The notes: generated from the letters alone by a model not told the origin. A stretch of DNA of 64,000 bases from Hericium rajendrae (GCA_033439255.1 CM065891.1:1860001-1924000); one strand, 5' to 3'; counted from the stretch's first letter, positions 27,001-38,995 are shown. A program made the numbers and translations.

Positions 27001-29031
27001 CTGCTGGTTCCGTCTCCATCGTCCTTGACACGGAGGTCTCTGGAGGTGTTCATTTCTCGCGCCTTCAAGATGTGCTTTGCTTCAAGGCCGTTTGGTTGGA
27101 TCACATCCCAATTCTAAATGGTACATCCGCTGCTTCTTTTGTTCAGGCGGATACAACATCTTTGGCTCCTAGTGCCAGTATACCAAAACAGACGCTCGTG
27201 AACGCTCTTCTTGTTCGAGTGCGACGTGTTGAACTCGATATCGATCTCGGACAATCTATCAGCGCTGTTAAACTCGACTTGCAGAATGTTTCTTTCCGAA
27301 CCAAGCTGGGTGAGGTGTCTGACGAGCTTTACTTCAGTATCTTCGACTTCCACGTCGATGCTATTGGGAACATATCGGGGAAGGCCCATGTTCCCAATTT
27401 TGCGTTTCAATCTCATCGTCGCAAGGATATTCTGGCTAGCGCGGTCGTTCCTTCCTCTGCTCCAGTGACTATGTTGGACTTGTCCATGACTAGCGGTACT
27501 ATATACATCAGAGTTGACTCCGATTATCAGCGCATCTTACAGATTTGGTACGTCTAATTTTCGATCTCCAGGATTCTTATCCTGAACATACTGTAGTGCT
27601 GGGCCACTCCATGTCGTCGTATTCGACGATTGGTCAGAACTGTCTTCTGGCATAATGAAATCAAATCAACACCTCCGACTGTCATTCTCCGTCTCGGGGT
27701 CCAATCTTACTGCCATTGGGACCGTTGGGACAATACCGAAGTTGGTATCTTATGTATCCAAGTTCAAGTCGAATCTTGATATCCAGCGAGAAGGCGCAAG
27801 TCGCGAATCCCAAGCCTTCAGAGTGGCACGTTCTCCGAACCCAGGCAATCCCCTGTCATCTGTTGCCCAAGCCATGATCCAATCGGCGCGGGCCAGGCTC
27901 AGGGAACCGGAGGCTCCATTGACGTATGTCATTCGACAAGAGATGCGCATGTCACTCCAAAGCATCCGCCTTGTGGTTTTCCCTCGTACAATGCTTGACA
28001 TTGAGGTAGCTCATTTCGCTGCTCGTGATGTTCGCGCGCAACTCGATCGAATCCTTCAATCGGAATTCCTTCCTGTGCAGAGAACATTACATTTGGCCTT
28101 TGCCTCCATGACTACCTCAAAATATAGCCAACTCAATCAGTCGTCAATGCAACCCTCTTTCGATCAAGGTTTTGGAGAGAAGAGTGGTCTGGACGACCTT
28201 TTGCAGAACGCGTCAGAGGCGATTATCTTCGATTTACCATCGATGGACATGCTGATGAAGAGTGAAGAAATCGGAAAAGAGAGCGGCACTGTCCTCAAAT
28301 ACGATTTCATCAGCAGATTCGTCAGAAGGGAAGGCCTGAAGGATCAAGAAGATATCTTCATCACCCTCAATGTCTCACTCTATTCATGGCTGACCATCCT
28401 GCGCAAGAATTTGACGAGAGAACTTAATCAAGTGCAAGGTGGCATGGATCGACGTCCTGTTGTGGCTACTGCCGCAACATCTCCGACATCTCGGAAGAAG
28501 ACCTCGGATTCTCTATATGCAGAGTTGACTCCTGATGTAGTCTCAGGAGTTCAGTCTCGACCTGATACTCCGCCTGATAGGGGATTGTTGTCGGCTGACG
28601 TTAATCCCTTCTCAACATCCAATGAAGTTGTTCCGGAGAGTATGGATGCAAGTAATAGTCTTGATCCTATTGCTGTGCCGCCAGTGTTGTCATCGGATAC
28701 CGAAGAACATAACTTTGGTCAAGCATCTGCCGTCCACGATGCTCAACCTCCAATAGCTTCTACGTCTTCTACAACCTCCGCAAATGGGCCTTCCAAGTCA
28801 TTAGGTATTGTCTATCAGGCTGGAGAGCGACGGATTGAGAGATTGAACATGCGACAACTTGGCGAGGCCACGCCAGACGTTATGCATCCCTTTTTCATGA
28901 AGAAAGCAGGTTTCAGCTTGGAGGATTCCCTTCCACAATATGTACATGAATACGCAACACTGCCCATCGATGAGATCACACGTCTTCTCCTCAATTTATA
29001 TAGTAAACAGTTAAGAGATGATCATACTTGA
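18015..29031 (+). CDS. CSF1: Csf1 / BLTP1-family bridge-like lipid transfer protein
   Basis: Very large hydrophobic-groove protein of the VPS13-like bridge family, predicted to move lipids between ER and other membranes. About 20 exons with short introns. The first are 18015-18171, 18225-18401, 18459-18662, 18720-18952, 19004-19140, 19198-19602, 19657-19816, 19890-20108, 20167-20440, 20498-20769, then one from 20826; frames close at each. The largest exon runs about 22992-25572, and the stop is at 29031. I estimate 3,200-3,400 aa, somewhat longer than yeast Csf1. An N-terminal transmembrane helix (residues 3-30, MLHWLFLIVTVLLVFALLSY) is followed by the family marks VHFSLLAGRVLFKN, YHSSNQTINIIKGQISWRYW and HGGFVKYGPWADRQR. 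A Ser/Asp-rich disordered insert lies at about 22200-22980; its exon borders are uncertain. No other gene overlaps it. Confidence 0.92.
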
Positions 29032-29800
29032 CGAGCCATGCAATGACTCAATATATATTTAGTAGTCATTCCTCAGATAGACTTTGATAGGATTATACAT
29101 TTTTTTTTCATAATATCTAGTTTCTAACTGTGATTAATGTTTGTCAGCTGGTGTTTTTCCAGTAATTCTAGAAAATTTGAAATTTCTTGAATATTATAAA
29201 CAAAGTTGTAAAGTCATCTGAAAATTTTAAATTTTATATAGTCAGAAGGCAAAGTATGTGTACTATAAAAGATTTATAGAGGCTATGTGATTTGTTTATA
29301 TAGTTATATAGAGCTATAAATGATATGGTGGCTATCATAAAAAAAAGAGCAAAATATATAGAACTATATACTTATAGAAGGGTCCTATGAGTACTACAGA
29401 TGTCTTATAAGCAGCTATGTCAGCTATAATCATTATGATTAGTAGTCAAACACTATCATTGTCAAGTTGAAATTTATTATTTTATTAAATATAGTAGTAT
29501 ACCTAAGGATAGAATAAGGTAAGATAATTCCAGAGACAGATAGTGTACAGTCCATATACTATATCTATCATATTATATAAAATGAAATTATTATAATATA
29601 AAGGAACATTGTCAAACATAACAGTAAGACAGTTGAAGATTATATACAAGTGACATATCTAATAAACTGCTTGAGTTTTTGCTCTCAAATTTAATAGATT
29701 TAAAATAGTCATGATTAAAATGTGCACTTTAATTTGAGCTAATTATTGGTGCTTGCCTAGATTGTCTAAGCTTTTGCTCCTTGCAAGCTGATTCATTGCA
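29032..29800. other. AT-rich spacer after CSF1
   Basis: Strongly AT-rich with no coding frame. It marks the edge between the gene-dense part and the repeat landscape. Poly-T and TATATA runs are present; no defined element could be delimited. Confidence 0.5.
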
Positions 29801-29812
29801 AGCTAATCTCCA

Positions 29813-30500
29813 CATCTGAGAAATCTGTTTTATACATAGCTGCAGGTTAAATTATAAGTGCTATCATAGAGCTATTAGAGCTATGAAGTTTGCTTATCTA
29901 GCTATATAGAGCTATAAGAGCTATCATAGCCTACATAGCAGATAGTGTGACATTCAGCCTGTAGTCTGATATATATAGGGCTATTATGATTAACAAGGTG
30001 TACTATAGCTACTATGATCCCTATGATTACTACTGCAAGTCAGATAAGCATCAAATATTAAAAGTCAAAATTTATTATATGAAATTGTAATAAATCTACT
30101 ACAATACATATGTAAGCTAGTCGAGCTACTGTGTAGGACACAGGATGCAGAGGGCATACAAGTCACCATAGAGGGTGCAGATACAGGTGCACAAAAGATA
30201 GCATGAGCATACAAAAGGTGGCATGACATGCACAAATGCCAGCACAGAGGGTACAGGGGTAGGCATAGACCATGCATACATCTGAAAAATTTGCCAGTGG
30301 TACATAGCTCTATAAAGTCTACATAGATCTCCTAGCTTCATAGTATCGCCCTTTATTGTACAGCCCACATAGCCAAAGGGAGATGCTATGTAGTGCTATG
30401 AAGCTCAAAGGTGATGCTATGGAGTGCTATGGAGTGCTATCATAGCTATGAGAGCTGACTATGTAGCTATGATAGTATGACTAGCTATGAAAGCTATCAG
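29813..30500. repeat. AGCTAT-rich repeat, copy 1
   Basis: Degenerate head-to-tail AGCTATRAGAGCTATATAG words. The left end reads CATCTGAGAAATCTGTTTT at 29813, and the same end occurs at 38996. The inverted form (CAGATTTTTCAGATG) ends at 37846, and a related end (TCTCAGATG) is near 46321-46329. The later part (about 30120-30280) holds ACAGGTGCA/CATGCA-rich sequence related to 37850-38340. Behaves like a dispersed non-coding repeat family with defined ends. Confidence 0.6.
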
Positions 30501-30523
30501 TATCTATTAAAGCTATAAAGCTT

Positions 30524-30640
30524 ATGTGTCTTACATATCCTATATTCAATATGTGTCTCCTACAATCTATGTATAATATATGTCTCACATATCCTACATT
30601 CAATATGTGTCTCATATATCTTATATTTAATATGTAGACC
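30524..30640. repeat. short tandem repeat, about 3 units of TCTCACATATCCTACATTC type
   Basis: Three or four degenerate copies of a 30-40 bp AT-rich word (ATATGTGTCTC...ATTCAAT) in direct order. No coding potential. Confidence 0.5.
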
Positions 30641-30779
30641 TGATATATATATTAAAGCAATAAAATTTATTAGAACTTTAAATCTTTTCTACAATTATAT
30701 CAAAATTAATAACATATGATCACACAAATAAAAAGTATTTCAATTTATCAAGATTATATTAATATCACAAACACTACTA

Positions 30780-30975
30780 CTAACTAAAAAAGCAAAAATG
30801 TAAGTAAGAAAATAAAAAGATAAGATAAGGTAATACAAGAAGATATAAGATAAGATAAGAAGATAAGATAAGTAAAAGAATATAAGATAAGAGAATATAA
30901 GTAAGAGAATATAAGAAACTCAGTAAGAAAAGATAAGAAAACATTAGTCTTAGAAGATAAAGATAACACATAAGA
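30780..30975. repeat. GATAAG-rich simple repeat, left copy
   Basis: Irregular array of AGATAAG and AATATAAG words. A related array in the opposite orientation (CTTATC words) lies at 45735-45830. Both are accompanied by an AAAAAGCGAAA motif, at about 30990 here and, on the other strand, near 45730. Confidence 0.6.
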
Positions 30976-31609
30976 ACTTACCAAAGTAACAAAAAAGCGA
31001 AATCCAAAAGACTAACTTAAGACATTAGTATTAGTATAAGCATGAGAGACCAACAATTGAAAGATTACCTTAAAGATAGCAACAACGAGCAAGAAATAAT
31101 AATGAGCGAGCAAAAGACAACGACGAGCAAGCAAAGGATGTCACGAAGGTGTCGACGTGGCAAGAGATAATGGGGGTTAAAGAGCAAGAGGCAACGCGCA
31201 TCGCGTGAGCTTTATATAGGAATCCCAGCTTTGCCCAGAATTTGTGGCTGCTGGGCGCTTGCCGAGCATCGCATCGAGACTAGGCGCCAGACTTCACTAG
31301 ATGGACTTGGCTCGCTGTGAGCTTTATGTACAGTAGATACTTATCTTGCTCATTCATTTGAATTGTATATACAATTTGTAGCTACGTTGTTTTTCTCTCA
31401 ATTGACATGATTTTTTCTGATTTGTAGTGGCTCGAGGAACGTAGCTTCGCTCGTTCGGTGGCTGAAGCACTGAAACGTGCATCGAAGTTCGTCTCTCGCT
31501 GTCTCCACCACATCCACTCTCCACTCTCGTCCCTCCATCCTCCTACTCTCCCTCTGACTCATCAAACCGCATGCCGAAGGGACTCGGGCAGATGTAGAGG
31601 GCCTCGAAG

Positions 31610-31685
31610 GTGAGTAAAAAAAATTTCTATTTTATTTATTCGTGCTAACGTCGAGAGTATCACTTGTTCGAGCGATACTCTCGAC
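31610..31685 (+). other. donor / branch-point / hairpin module A
   Basis: CGAAG|GTGAGTAA at 31610 is followed by an AT-rich 35 nt, CGTGCTAAC (branch-point-like, 31645-31649), and a hairpin. Its arms are GTCGAGAGTATC (31650-31661) and GATACTCTCGAC (31674-31685). The order matches modules B-G. A conserved AGGG...GGGC...GAGGGCC-type block precedes the donor. A GC-rich island follows directly. Confidence 0.6.
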
Positions 31686-31689
31686 TTCT

Positions 31690-32008
31690 TTTGTCCTTCT
31701 GCACCCCCACTCCCTCTCGTGTCCTACTGCCATCCCTCCTACATCACTCCATGCTCCTTCGATCTCGCCGCCTTGCCACCACGTCACTAGCGCCCAGCAT
31801 GCTGCCTCCAATGACCACAACGACCACTGCGACCTGAGACGGGCATGCCAGCACACGCACATCTTGCGTCGTGCATGGCTCTGTCCACCTGTGCGACTGC
31901 CCAGTCTGCCCGTGCGATTGCCCAGTCTGCCTGTGCACAGGCCTGCACATTGCGCACGGGCCCGCAGTAACCCAGGGACTCGCACACGGGCGAGGTGTCC
32001 CAGTAGGT
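31690..32008. other. GC-rich island, left part
   Basis: C-rich on the plus strand, with repeated TGC(A/C)CAC and GCACGGGCCCGC-type words, sharply bounded from the AT-rich flanks. Long frames are open on both strands but encode only low-complexity His/Arg/Pro/Cys. The inverted-repeat element starting at 32009 appears to split this island from the similar one at 36687-37460. Confidence 0.5.
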
Positions 32009-32510
32009 GGTTTTAAAACCCTTCCGGTAACTGCCACAAAGTGGGTTACAAAACCTCTGGTAACATTTTGGCTGTAGTTTAAAAACTCCTCCGGTAAGGT
32101 TGTCAGGAGAATTGTGGCTAATCTGATGATCCGATTTAGATGTTCTATATATAGCTGTCATCGTATTGATGAGTAGAATATGAATCTGATGCCTGTCAGC
32201 TTATATAATCAGAGGTAATTTCTCAATTTGGTAATTATATAATATATATATTATTCTGCTCGGAATTATGAGCTGAGCTCAAATCTGATGTCCAAATTGT
32301 TATGGAAGCATCATCAATTTCCAAATTTGGCAATTATACAATATATATATCATTTTGCTTCATTTTTTGAGCTGATTCTGAATCTGATAGTTATATGATG
32401 ATGTAAGCATTATAAATTTCTAAAATTAGCAATTATATAATATATATATCATTTTGCTCCATTTTATGAGCTGAATTCAAATCTGACACTTGTGAACTGG
32501 TATACATTAT

Positions 32511-32660
32511 TACGATTCCTTAGAATCGTTTACTCTATACCGGCTTTTCCTATCGAAAACGACACCAAAACGATGACCATCCCCATTTGGCAGTTGGCTT
32601 ATATAATCACAAGTCAACAATCTGACGAGTTTGCAGGTTCAATTCCAGTTCAACCTTGAA
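32511..32660 (+). repeat. SINE-like element with hairpin head, copy 1
   Basis: The head ACGATTC-CTTA-GAATCGT (32512-32529) is a perfect 7-bp-stem hairpin followed by TTTACTCTA. About 70 bp on are TGGCAGTTGG (box-A-like) and GGTTCAATTCC (box-B-like, near 32635), spaced as in a tRNA-derived RNA polymerase III promoter. No clean cloverleaf forms. Related copies lie at 32739-32822 and 47121-47285. Confidence 0.45.
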
Positions 32661-32738
32661 TTCTTTTCTTTCATTTTACAATCAACATATCTCACTGTTA
32701 CTGTTCACAATCATTATATAGAACATTTATATCTCATT

Positions 32739-32822
32739 ATGATTTCTTGGAATCATTTACTCTAACTAATTTCTCATATAAAGTGAGGTTATAAGTTTGA
32801 TTCTGCCAATTGCCATTCTTAT
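32739..32822 (+). repeat. SINE-like element, shortened copy 2
   Basis: Head ATGATTTCTTGGAATCAT (32739-32756) then TTTACTCTAAC, a shortened middle, and AAGTTTGATTCTGCCA in place of the box-B region. The hairpin head keeps pairing although bases differ from copies 1 and 3 (C-G changed to T-A). Confidence 0.45.
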
Positions 32823-33197
32823 AATTTTGGATATTTCTTAGAGATGTTCAGTCTTTCAAATCTAACTAAATCATTGTAAGACTATATGCATATTTAAATC
32901 AATGCTAGTCATATTAGGACCAGAAGTTCTCAGTATGAAAAAGTGCAAACTTGTTACAAGATAGTGAATAAATGTACTTCATAGTAAAGTCTGTATCTTT
33001 TTATTGATGTAAGTGAGTGTGATATATGGTAATATAATGAGAGCAAATTTTACCTCCTCAGAACATTTGTTTTCATAACAATAGGTCCAGAAATGACTGA
33101 GATATGAGCAAATCACTTCAAAAGATATCCTTGAGAAGGAGATCATAGTGATTGCATTGTAGTGGAGCAATGAGTGGTGCTATTTACACGCTAAAGA

Positions 33198-33235
33198 TAC
33201 CGTTGGAAAGGTCTGATTTGCACCTTTCCAACGGC
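33198..33235. repeat. small palindrome CCGTTGGAAAGGT / ACCTTTCCAACGG
   Basis: Perfect 13-bp arms separated by about 8 bases, inside the composite insertion. Role unknown; one of several isolated hairpins here. Confidence 0.5.
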
Positions 33236-33489
33236 ATATTATACAAGACGATCGGATAAGTATTGAGAAAACGCGGTAGTGATTACTGAAGGGTTGGTAT
33301 TAGAGGTAGGGGCAAACTTGTTGAGGCCATATCTTTTTATCGACTCATCCAATTGTAGTGTACCTAGTGTTGTTGAAAAGGTATAATGGAGATCTTTCTG
33401 ACGCAATCAAGGGACCGATGATATCTCCAGTACTTAAGGAGGTACACTCGAATTATCACAAAACCTCCTATTTGCCTATTTTCAAGGTC

Positions 33490-33589
33490 TTACATAATCC
33501 GCAGCACGGGCAAAATGACATACTCCCGTCCCATGACATCATGAGGGGGACGGGAGTACGTCATTTTGCCCGTGCTGCGGATTACATAA
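33490..33589. mobile_element. 84-bp foldback MITE with 8-bp TTACATAA duplication
   Basis: Inverted arms start CCGCAGCACGGGC and run through AAATGAC and ACTCCCGTCC (element about 33498-33581) around a short loop. TTACATAA occurs directly on both sides (33490-33497 and 33582-33589). An 8-bp duplication is typical of hAT-type elements. A second copy lies at 54667-54748. Confidence 0.7.
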
Positions 33590-33901
33590 GCAATTTATAA
33601 GCAGGAAAAAATCGAAAAAATCATTCAAGTCTAGGGCAAATCATCAGATCATCTGAGAATAGACACATACTGAGTAGTATAAAAAATCAGTAAAAATCGT
33701 GTTAATATGGCCATTGATAGTACTATTTAGAAACACTTGAGTTTATGTTTATAGCTAGAGAATTGACAGAGATATAGCCAAATTACTGATTCAGACCCCT
33801 AGAAGGCAAAAATAAAATCAATCTAGACAACATACAACAGTTGACAGACCTTCAAAGGCCACACTTATGTACTTCATAAATGTAAACACAATTAATGAGA
33901 A

Positions 33902-33947
33902 GTCACGTGCAACAGCGAGCCTGACCGAGCTCGCTGTTGCACGTGAC
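33902..33947. repeat. 46-bp palindrome, copy 1
   Basis: 19-bp perfect arms (GTCACGTGCAACAGCGAGC, 33902-33920, and its complement, 33929-33947) around CTGACCGA. A near copy at 53097-53142 has a different but still paired base in the arm and a similar loop (CCGACCG). Confidence 0.65.
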
Positions 33948-34109
33948 CATTATTTTGTCATTAGTTCAACTCTTGCTGGTAGCAAAGTTTAAAAATAAGA
34001 GATAAGTGTAAAACAATATACTTTGAAGATGGAGATCTTTGCAGTATGACAATACTAGTATATTCAATTCTCTGTTATCTTATTAATTCTGTGAGCATAA
34101 CACTACAAA

Positions 34110-34510
34110 CATCAGGAACCTCCAAAACTTTCTGATGGATCCTTCAGAGTCTGATCAACTGCAAGATCTGATTCAGCTGCAGGCTCTAATTAGAGGACAA
34201 TTTTTGATCAGAGATTTTATATTTTGAAGTCAATAACTATTGGCAGATATAGTAGTCATCCAACTTTAATCATTGGATGCAACAAAGTTTTCAATATCTA
34301 AAATTTATATGAATCTGATCAGTTCTGATCAGTCTGCAAGCATTCTGCATTGATACTTTTTTGAATCTTGAGGTCAAATATTCTGCAGCTAGCTGAGAGT
34401 AGCTGATGCTGTCTGAGAGTGTCTGATGTGTCTGATGCAACTGCTGCAGATCATGCAGACACTGTCAGATGCCTCGCAGGTCAAACAGAAAGTTTTGAAG
34501 GTTCCTGATG
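34110..34510 (-). mobile_element. 401-bp MITE, copy 1
   Basis: Ends CATCAGGAACC...GGTTCCTGATG. It is the reverse complement of the copy at 51419-51819, with the same length and only scattered differences by eye. The terminal inverted repeats are about 20 bp. Flanks here are AA rather than TA. No coding capacity; many TCTGA/TCAGA words. Confidence 0.75.
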
Positions 34511-35960
34511 AAGTTAGAACAATTTAAAAGGAATCGTATTGCCGTGCAGAGCATCGGCCCTCTTCCCCCAAGTAAAATATAGTAGTTTGTACTAGAATAA
34601 CTTTATATACTTTTTGATCAACTATTTCTCAAAGTGAGTTTGAACATAATATGCATTGAGTCATCTGAACTTGGTTTGAGGTTATTATATTCATATTATG
34701 CTATATAATTGTATAAATCAGTATATGTCAAATATCTTTTTTTTGCATTTGAGAAGGTGTTTAGCAATATGATAGATCAGATGCAGATTTTCAAACCTTT
34801 CCAACAGTATTATTTTTATGTCAATCGGATCAAAACTAGCTGAGATATTTACAAATTTTTATTTTATATAAAGCATTTGGTCCAGTATTTTGCAGTTTGC
34901 AAGTGACCTATGATAGCTATAGCAGTCAAACCACTTGTGCACTACTCACATGATATTGTGTTACAATTTAGAGCAGATGTCACTTTTTTTACATGTCACT
35001 CATTATCTTGTTAGTCATATAGACTTAACGTCAATGCAAAGTCAAGATATTTGATAGTTGAGAAGCAATGTGTTCAGAAATGCACATATGCACACCAACC
35101 CAACCCAACACCAATAACAACTATTGAACTGGTTTTACTTTAAAATCTAGATCTGAACATATAAAGTTGATGACAGATGATGATAATGGAAAAAATCCTA
35201 TGCTTGAATTGTAGCACAATATCATGTGAGTAATGTACAAGTGGTTTGACTGCTATAGCTATCATAGGTCACTTGCAAACTGCAAAATACTGGACCAAAT
35301 GCTTTATATAAAATAAAAATTTGTAAATATCTCAGCTAGTTTTGATCCGATTGACATAAAAATAATACTGTTGGAAAGGTTTGAAAATCTGCATCTGATC
35401 TATCATATTGCTAAACACCTTCTCAAATGCAAAAAAAAGATATTTGACATATACTGATTTATACAATTATATAGCATAATATGAATATAATAACCTCAAA
35501 CCAAGTTCAGATGACTCAATGCATATTATGTTCAAACTCACTTTGAGAAATAGTTGATCAAAAAGTATATAAAGTTATTCTAGTACAAACTACTATATTT
35601 TATAATGTATACCAGTTCACAAGTGTCAGATTTGAATTCAGCTCATAAAATGGAGCAAAATGATATATATATTATATAATTGCTAATTTTAGAAATTTAT
35701 AATGCTTACATCATCATATAACTATCAGATTCAGAATCAGCTCAAAAAATGAAGCAAAATGATATATATATTGTATAATTGCCAAATTTGGAAATTGATG
35801 ATGCTTCCATAACAATTTGGACATCAGATTTGAGCTCAGCTCATAATTCCGAGCAGAATAATATATATATTATATAATTACCAAATTGAGAAATTACCTC
35901 TGATTATATAAGCTAACAGGTATCAGATTCATATTCTACTCATCAATACGATGACAGCTA

Positions 35961-36541
35961 CATCAGGAAGGTTGACAACTTTCTGATTGACCTGACAATT
36001 TCTAACCCTACTGACAGCTCTTGATTGACCTGATCCACCTGAAAGCAATCTTAACAGGCAAATATCTGATCAAACTTTTACATTTAAGTGAAAACATTTA
36101 TTGTCAGATATATAAGTTTGTAATCTCTAACTAATAGATATAACAAAATTTCTGATATCTGAAATTTTCTAAATCTGAGAGTGTCTGATCTGAGAATTTT
36201 TTCAAATCTGGAGGTCAAATATCTGAAAATTATCTGCAACTGTCTGAGAGCATCTGATGGTGTCTGACACTGTCTGATCCATCTGATTGATATTTGACCT
36301 CCAGATTTGAAATCAGACACTCTCAGATTTTCAAAAATTTTAGATATCAAAGATTTTGATATATCTATTAGTTAGAGATTAAAAACTTATATATCTGACA
36401 ATAAATGTCTTTTCTTGAATGTAAAAGTCTGATCAGATATTTGCTTCTCAAGATTGCTTTCAGGTGGATCAGGTCAATCAGAAGCTGTCAGTAGGGTTAA
36501 AAATTGTCAGGTCAATCAGAAAGTTGTCAACCTTCCTGATG
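35961..36541. mobile_element. 581-bp TA-flanked MITE with long inverted repeats
   Basis: Ends CATCAGGAAGGTTGAC...GTCAACCTTCCTGATG, flanked by TA on both sides (35959-35960, 36542-36543). Comparison with the undisturbed left arm (GCTATATATAGAAC) shows that TA was duplicated at insertion. The terminal inverted repeats exceed 200 bp, so it is almost a pure foldback. It shares the CATCAGGAA end with the 401-bp family. Confidence 0.8.
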
Positions 36542-36686
36542 TATATATGGAACATCTAAATCGGATCACCAGATTAGCCACAATTCTTCTGACAACCTTA
36601 CCGGAGGAGTTTTTAAACTACAGCCAAAATGTTACCAGAGGTTTTGTAACCCACTTTGTGGCAGTTACCGGAGGGGTTTCAAAACC

Positions 36687-37460
36687 AGGTACAGGGTCTG
36701 ATGCACGGGCCCATGACAACCTGGTGCTCGCGCACGTTCCCTGTCCCTCACGCATGGATCCGCCGCCCCCCGCCCAATGCCCCACGCACGGGCCCGCTGC
36801 CACGTCACCCACACGCAGGCCTAACACATCGCGCATCAGCCCGCATCAGCCCAGTGCCTTGTGGCACAGGGGTTCGTGACAGCCGACGTTTCGTGCCAGG
36901 CCCCTACGCCTCATGCATGGGCCCGCCGCTCTTGACCTTCACCCGTGCCCTCTGCACGCCTCGCCTTCCTGCATGCAGGCCTACCACGTCATGCATGAGT
37001 CCGCGGCAACCCAAGACACTTCGCGCATGGGCCCGCCGTCGCCGACGCTTCGCCCATGTGCCCTGCGTGCCTCGCATCTCCCGCATGCAGGCATGATGCA
37101 GCACGCACAAGCCTGCAGTGACCTACTGTCTCACCTACGGGTCCGCAGCAGCCCAACTCCTTGCGCACGGGCCTGCCGCCCCCGATGCCTCATGCGCGCC
37201 TTCCGTGTCTCACGCACGGGCCCTATGCCTCGCCTACAGGCATGCCGCCTCAAGTACGGACGTCACTGCCCTGCGCTTCCTGTGCACACACTTGCTGCAC
37301 CTCGTGCACATGCACGCCCTGTCGCGCATGGTGCCGGCCAGCACGGGCACTCCCAATGCATGGGTCCAGGTCTCGTGCTGCCTTCCCGTGCCATGCATGC
37401 ATGCCCGCATCAGCTCCGCCTGTGTGCCCAAACATGCCCGCCTTCGACAATGTTTGAATG
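36687..37460. other. GC-rich island, right part
   Basis: Contains GCAYGGGCCYGCCG-type words at roughly 36705, 36794, 36915, 37026, 37157 and 37214, at spacings of 60-130 bp. Frames on both strands are open but low-complexity. Probably continuous with 31690-32008 before the foldback element entered. Confidence 0.5.
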
Positions 37461-37589
37461 CCTACTTAGTTTCTAATTACCTAACCTCTAGTTTGGTAGA
37501 ATTAGTTGTAGAACTAGTTAATGTATATCATCCTAGAGTGCACAATATAAATATCTTGAACTCAGGCATCTGACCTTGGGATGTTCTAG

Positions 37590-37846
37590 CCCTAAGATAT
37601 CTTTGAGATCTAGATATGCCATGATAGGAATCATAGCATTGATAGCAACCTTATGATATTACATAGCTGCCATAGCTGCTACTGGTAACTACATAGCTCT
37701 ATATATCCTCCATCAACAGCTATGAAAGCTATGGTAGATCTTATAGAGCTATATAGCTATGCTGTCAAAGTACATAGGGCTCATAGCACTATCATAAGAG
37801 TTATATTGTTGGCTGAGAGCTATGTAGAAAACAGATTTTTCAGATG
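37590..37846 (-). repeat. AGCTAT-rich repeat, copy 2 (inverted)
   Basis: Same words as copy 1, ending AAAACAGATTTTTCAGATG at 37846, the reverse complement of the copy 1 start. Confidence 0.55.
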
Positions 37847-38176
37847 TAGCATACATGGCTCATGCATGGCAAGCTGGATCGTGTGTAGCTGCATGCAGGT
37901 GGTCATGCCCACAAATGGGGTCTGGGCTGCCATGCACATGCACAGGTTGCATACATGCACATGGGATATTGTGCATGTATGTAGAGCATCTGGAGGGCAC
38001 GGAGTGTTGAGCAGGTGTGTGCATGGGAGCACGTACATATGCAAGGTGTTGTAAGTGAGTGGCATTGAGTGTGAATGCAGAGCATCGTGCATGCATTGTT
38101 GTGGGATGGAGTCTTGTGGTGCCATCATGCACTAACATCTGTGTGCATGCAGAGGTGAGGCTGAGCACATGTAGGG

Positions 38177-38260
38177 GATGTTGGGCATGCACAGGAGATG
38201 TTGGGCATGCATGGAGGATGTTGGGCATGCATGGGGGATGTTGGGCATGCATAGGTGTCA
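38177..38260 (+). repeat. 20-bp tandem repeat, 4 units
   Basis: TTGGGCATGCATGGRGGATG repeated at 38181, 38201, 38221 and 38241 with an exact 20-bp period. It sits in a TGCATG-rich segment (37850-38340). Confidence 0.75.
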
Positions 38261-38429
38261 AGCATGTGCGAGAGGCCTGGAGCAAGCATGCAAGACATTC
38301 TGCATGTGCGTGAAGCACTGTATGGTGCATTGTGCATAGTTGTTGTATGCCTATGATAGCTATGGTAGCTATAATAGCTTATGCCTTATGCTATGACAGC
38401 TATGATAAGCTATGATAGCTTTGTATAGT

Positions 38430-38990
38430 TTACTCTCTGCCTTCTTCTCTGCCATCAAGGCATCGTGTCGGTCATGTGCTCCAGCAGCCCCATCACATGT
38501 TCACTTCCTCACATGACCTGGGGCTATCCTTCACCCATGCCCTTGTTCCTCTTTGGGACATCCTATTGTTCTCCCTCCCATTGTTCTCCTTTTGGCCACC
38601 ATTGTTCTCACTCTATTGTTCGACCCATTATGGTGTTCATTGTTCTTTTCCCATTGTCGTCCCAGTACTTATAGGCTCCCTGTCGCTCGCCTATTTCCCT
38701 AGATTGTCCATTTCGTCTGTACCATACTGTACCTCCAATACAGGTCACTGCACTGCTAGTCGCTCTCTGCTCTCTCGCTCTCATCATCGCTGGTGACTTG
38801 GGTGGTTCTCTGCTGTCTACAACCGAGTCTTGACACCTGGACAATCTCTCATACATCTGCCTCACCTCCCTACTATTGCCCATCATACCTCTCTTCTTTG
38901 AACCCTTCACTGCCAACATCTTCACCGTATCTCGACATCCATTCCATCAACCTCATCTCCCCTTCCCCATCGCCAACACCATCAAGGGCA
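38430..38990. other. pyrimidine-rich non-coding segment
   Basis: CT-rich plus strand with repeated ATTGTTCTCC/CCCATTGTTCT words around 38565-38660. No protein-like frame. It lies between two AGCTAT repeats. Confidence 0.4.
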
Positions 38991-38995
38991 GTGCA

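Larger units (their letters stand above)
32511..34573. mobile_element. 2-kb composite insertion inside the left arm
   Basis: Absent from the uninterrupted right arm, where the sequence runs TATACATTAT straight into AAAATATAGTAG. It opens with TACGATTCCTTAG and near its end contains the inverted GGAATCGTA (34531-34539). It includes two SINE-like copies, an 84-bp foldback, a 46-bp palindrome and a 401-bp MITE, so it grew by several insertions. No gene. Confidence 0.6.
32009..36686. mobile_element. 4.7-kb inverted-repeat (foldback) element with nested insertions
   Basis: The left arm, 32009-32510 plus 34574-34972, is the near-perfect reverse complement of the right arm, 35208-35960 plus 36542-36686, around a centre of about 235 bp. 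The ends read GGTTTTRAAACCCYTCCGGT, and both flanks carry AGGT, a possible 4-bp target duplication (32005-32008, 36687-36690). The left arm is interrupted by about 2.06 kb (32511-34573) and the right arm by a 581-bp TA-flanked MITE. There is no coding frame, so it is non-autonomous. Arm similarity looks above 95 percent by eye. Confidence 0.8.
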
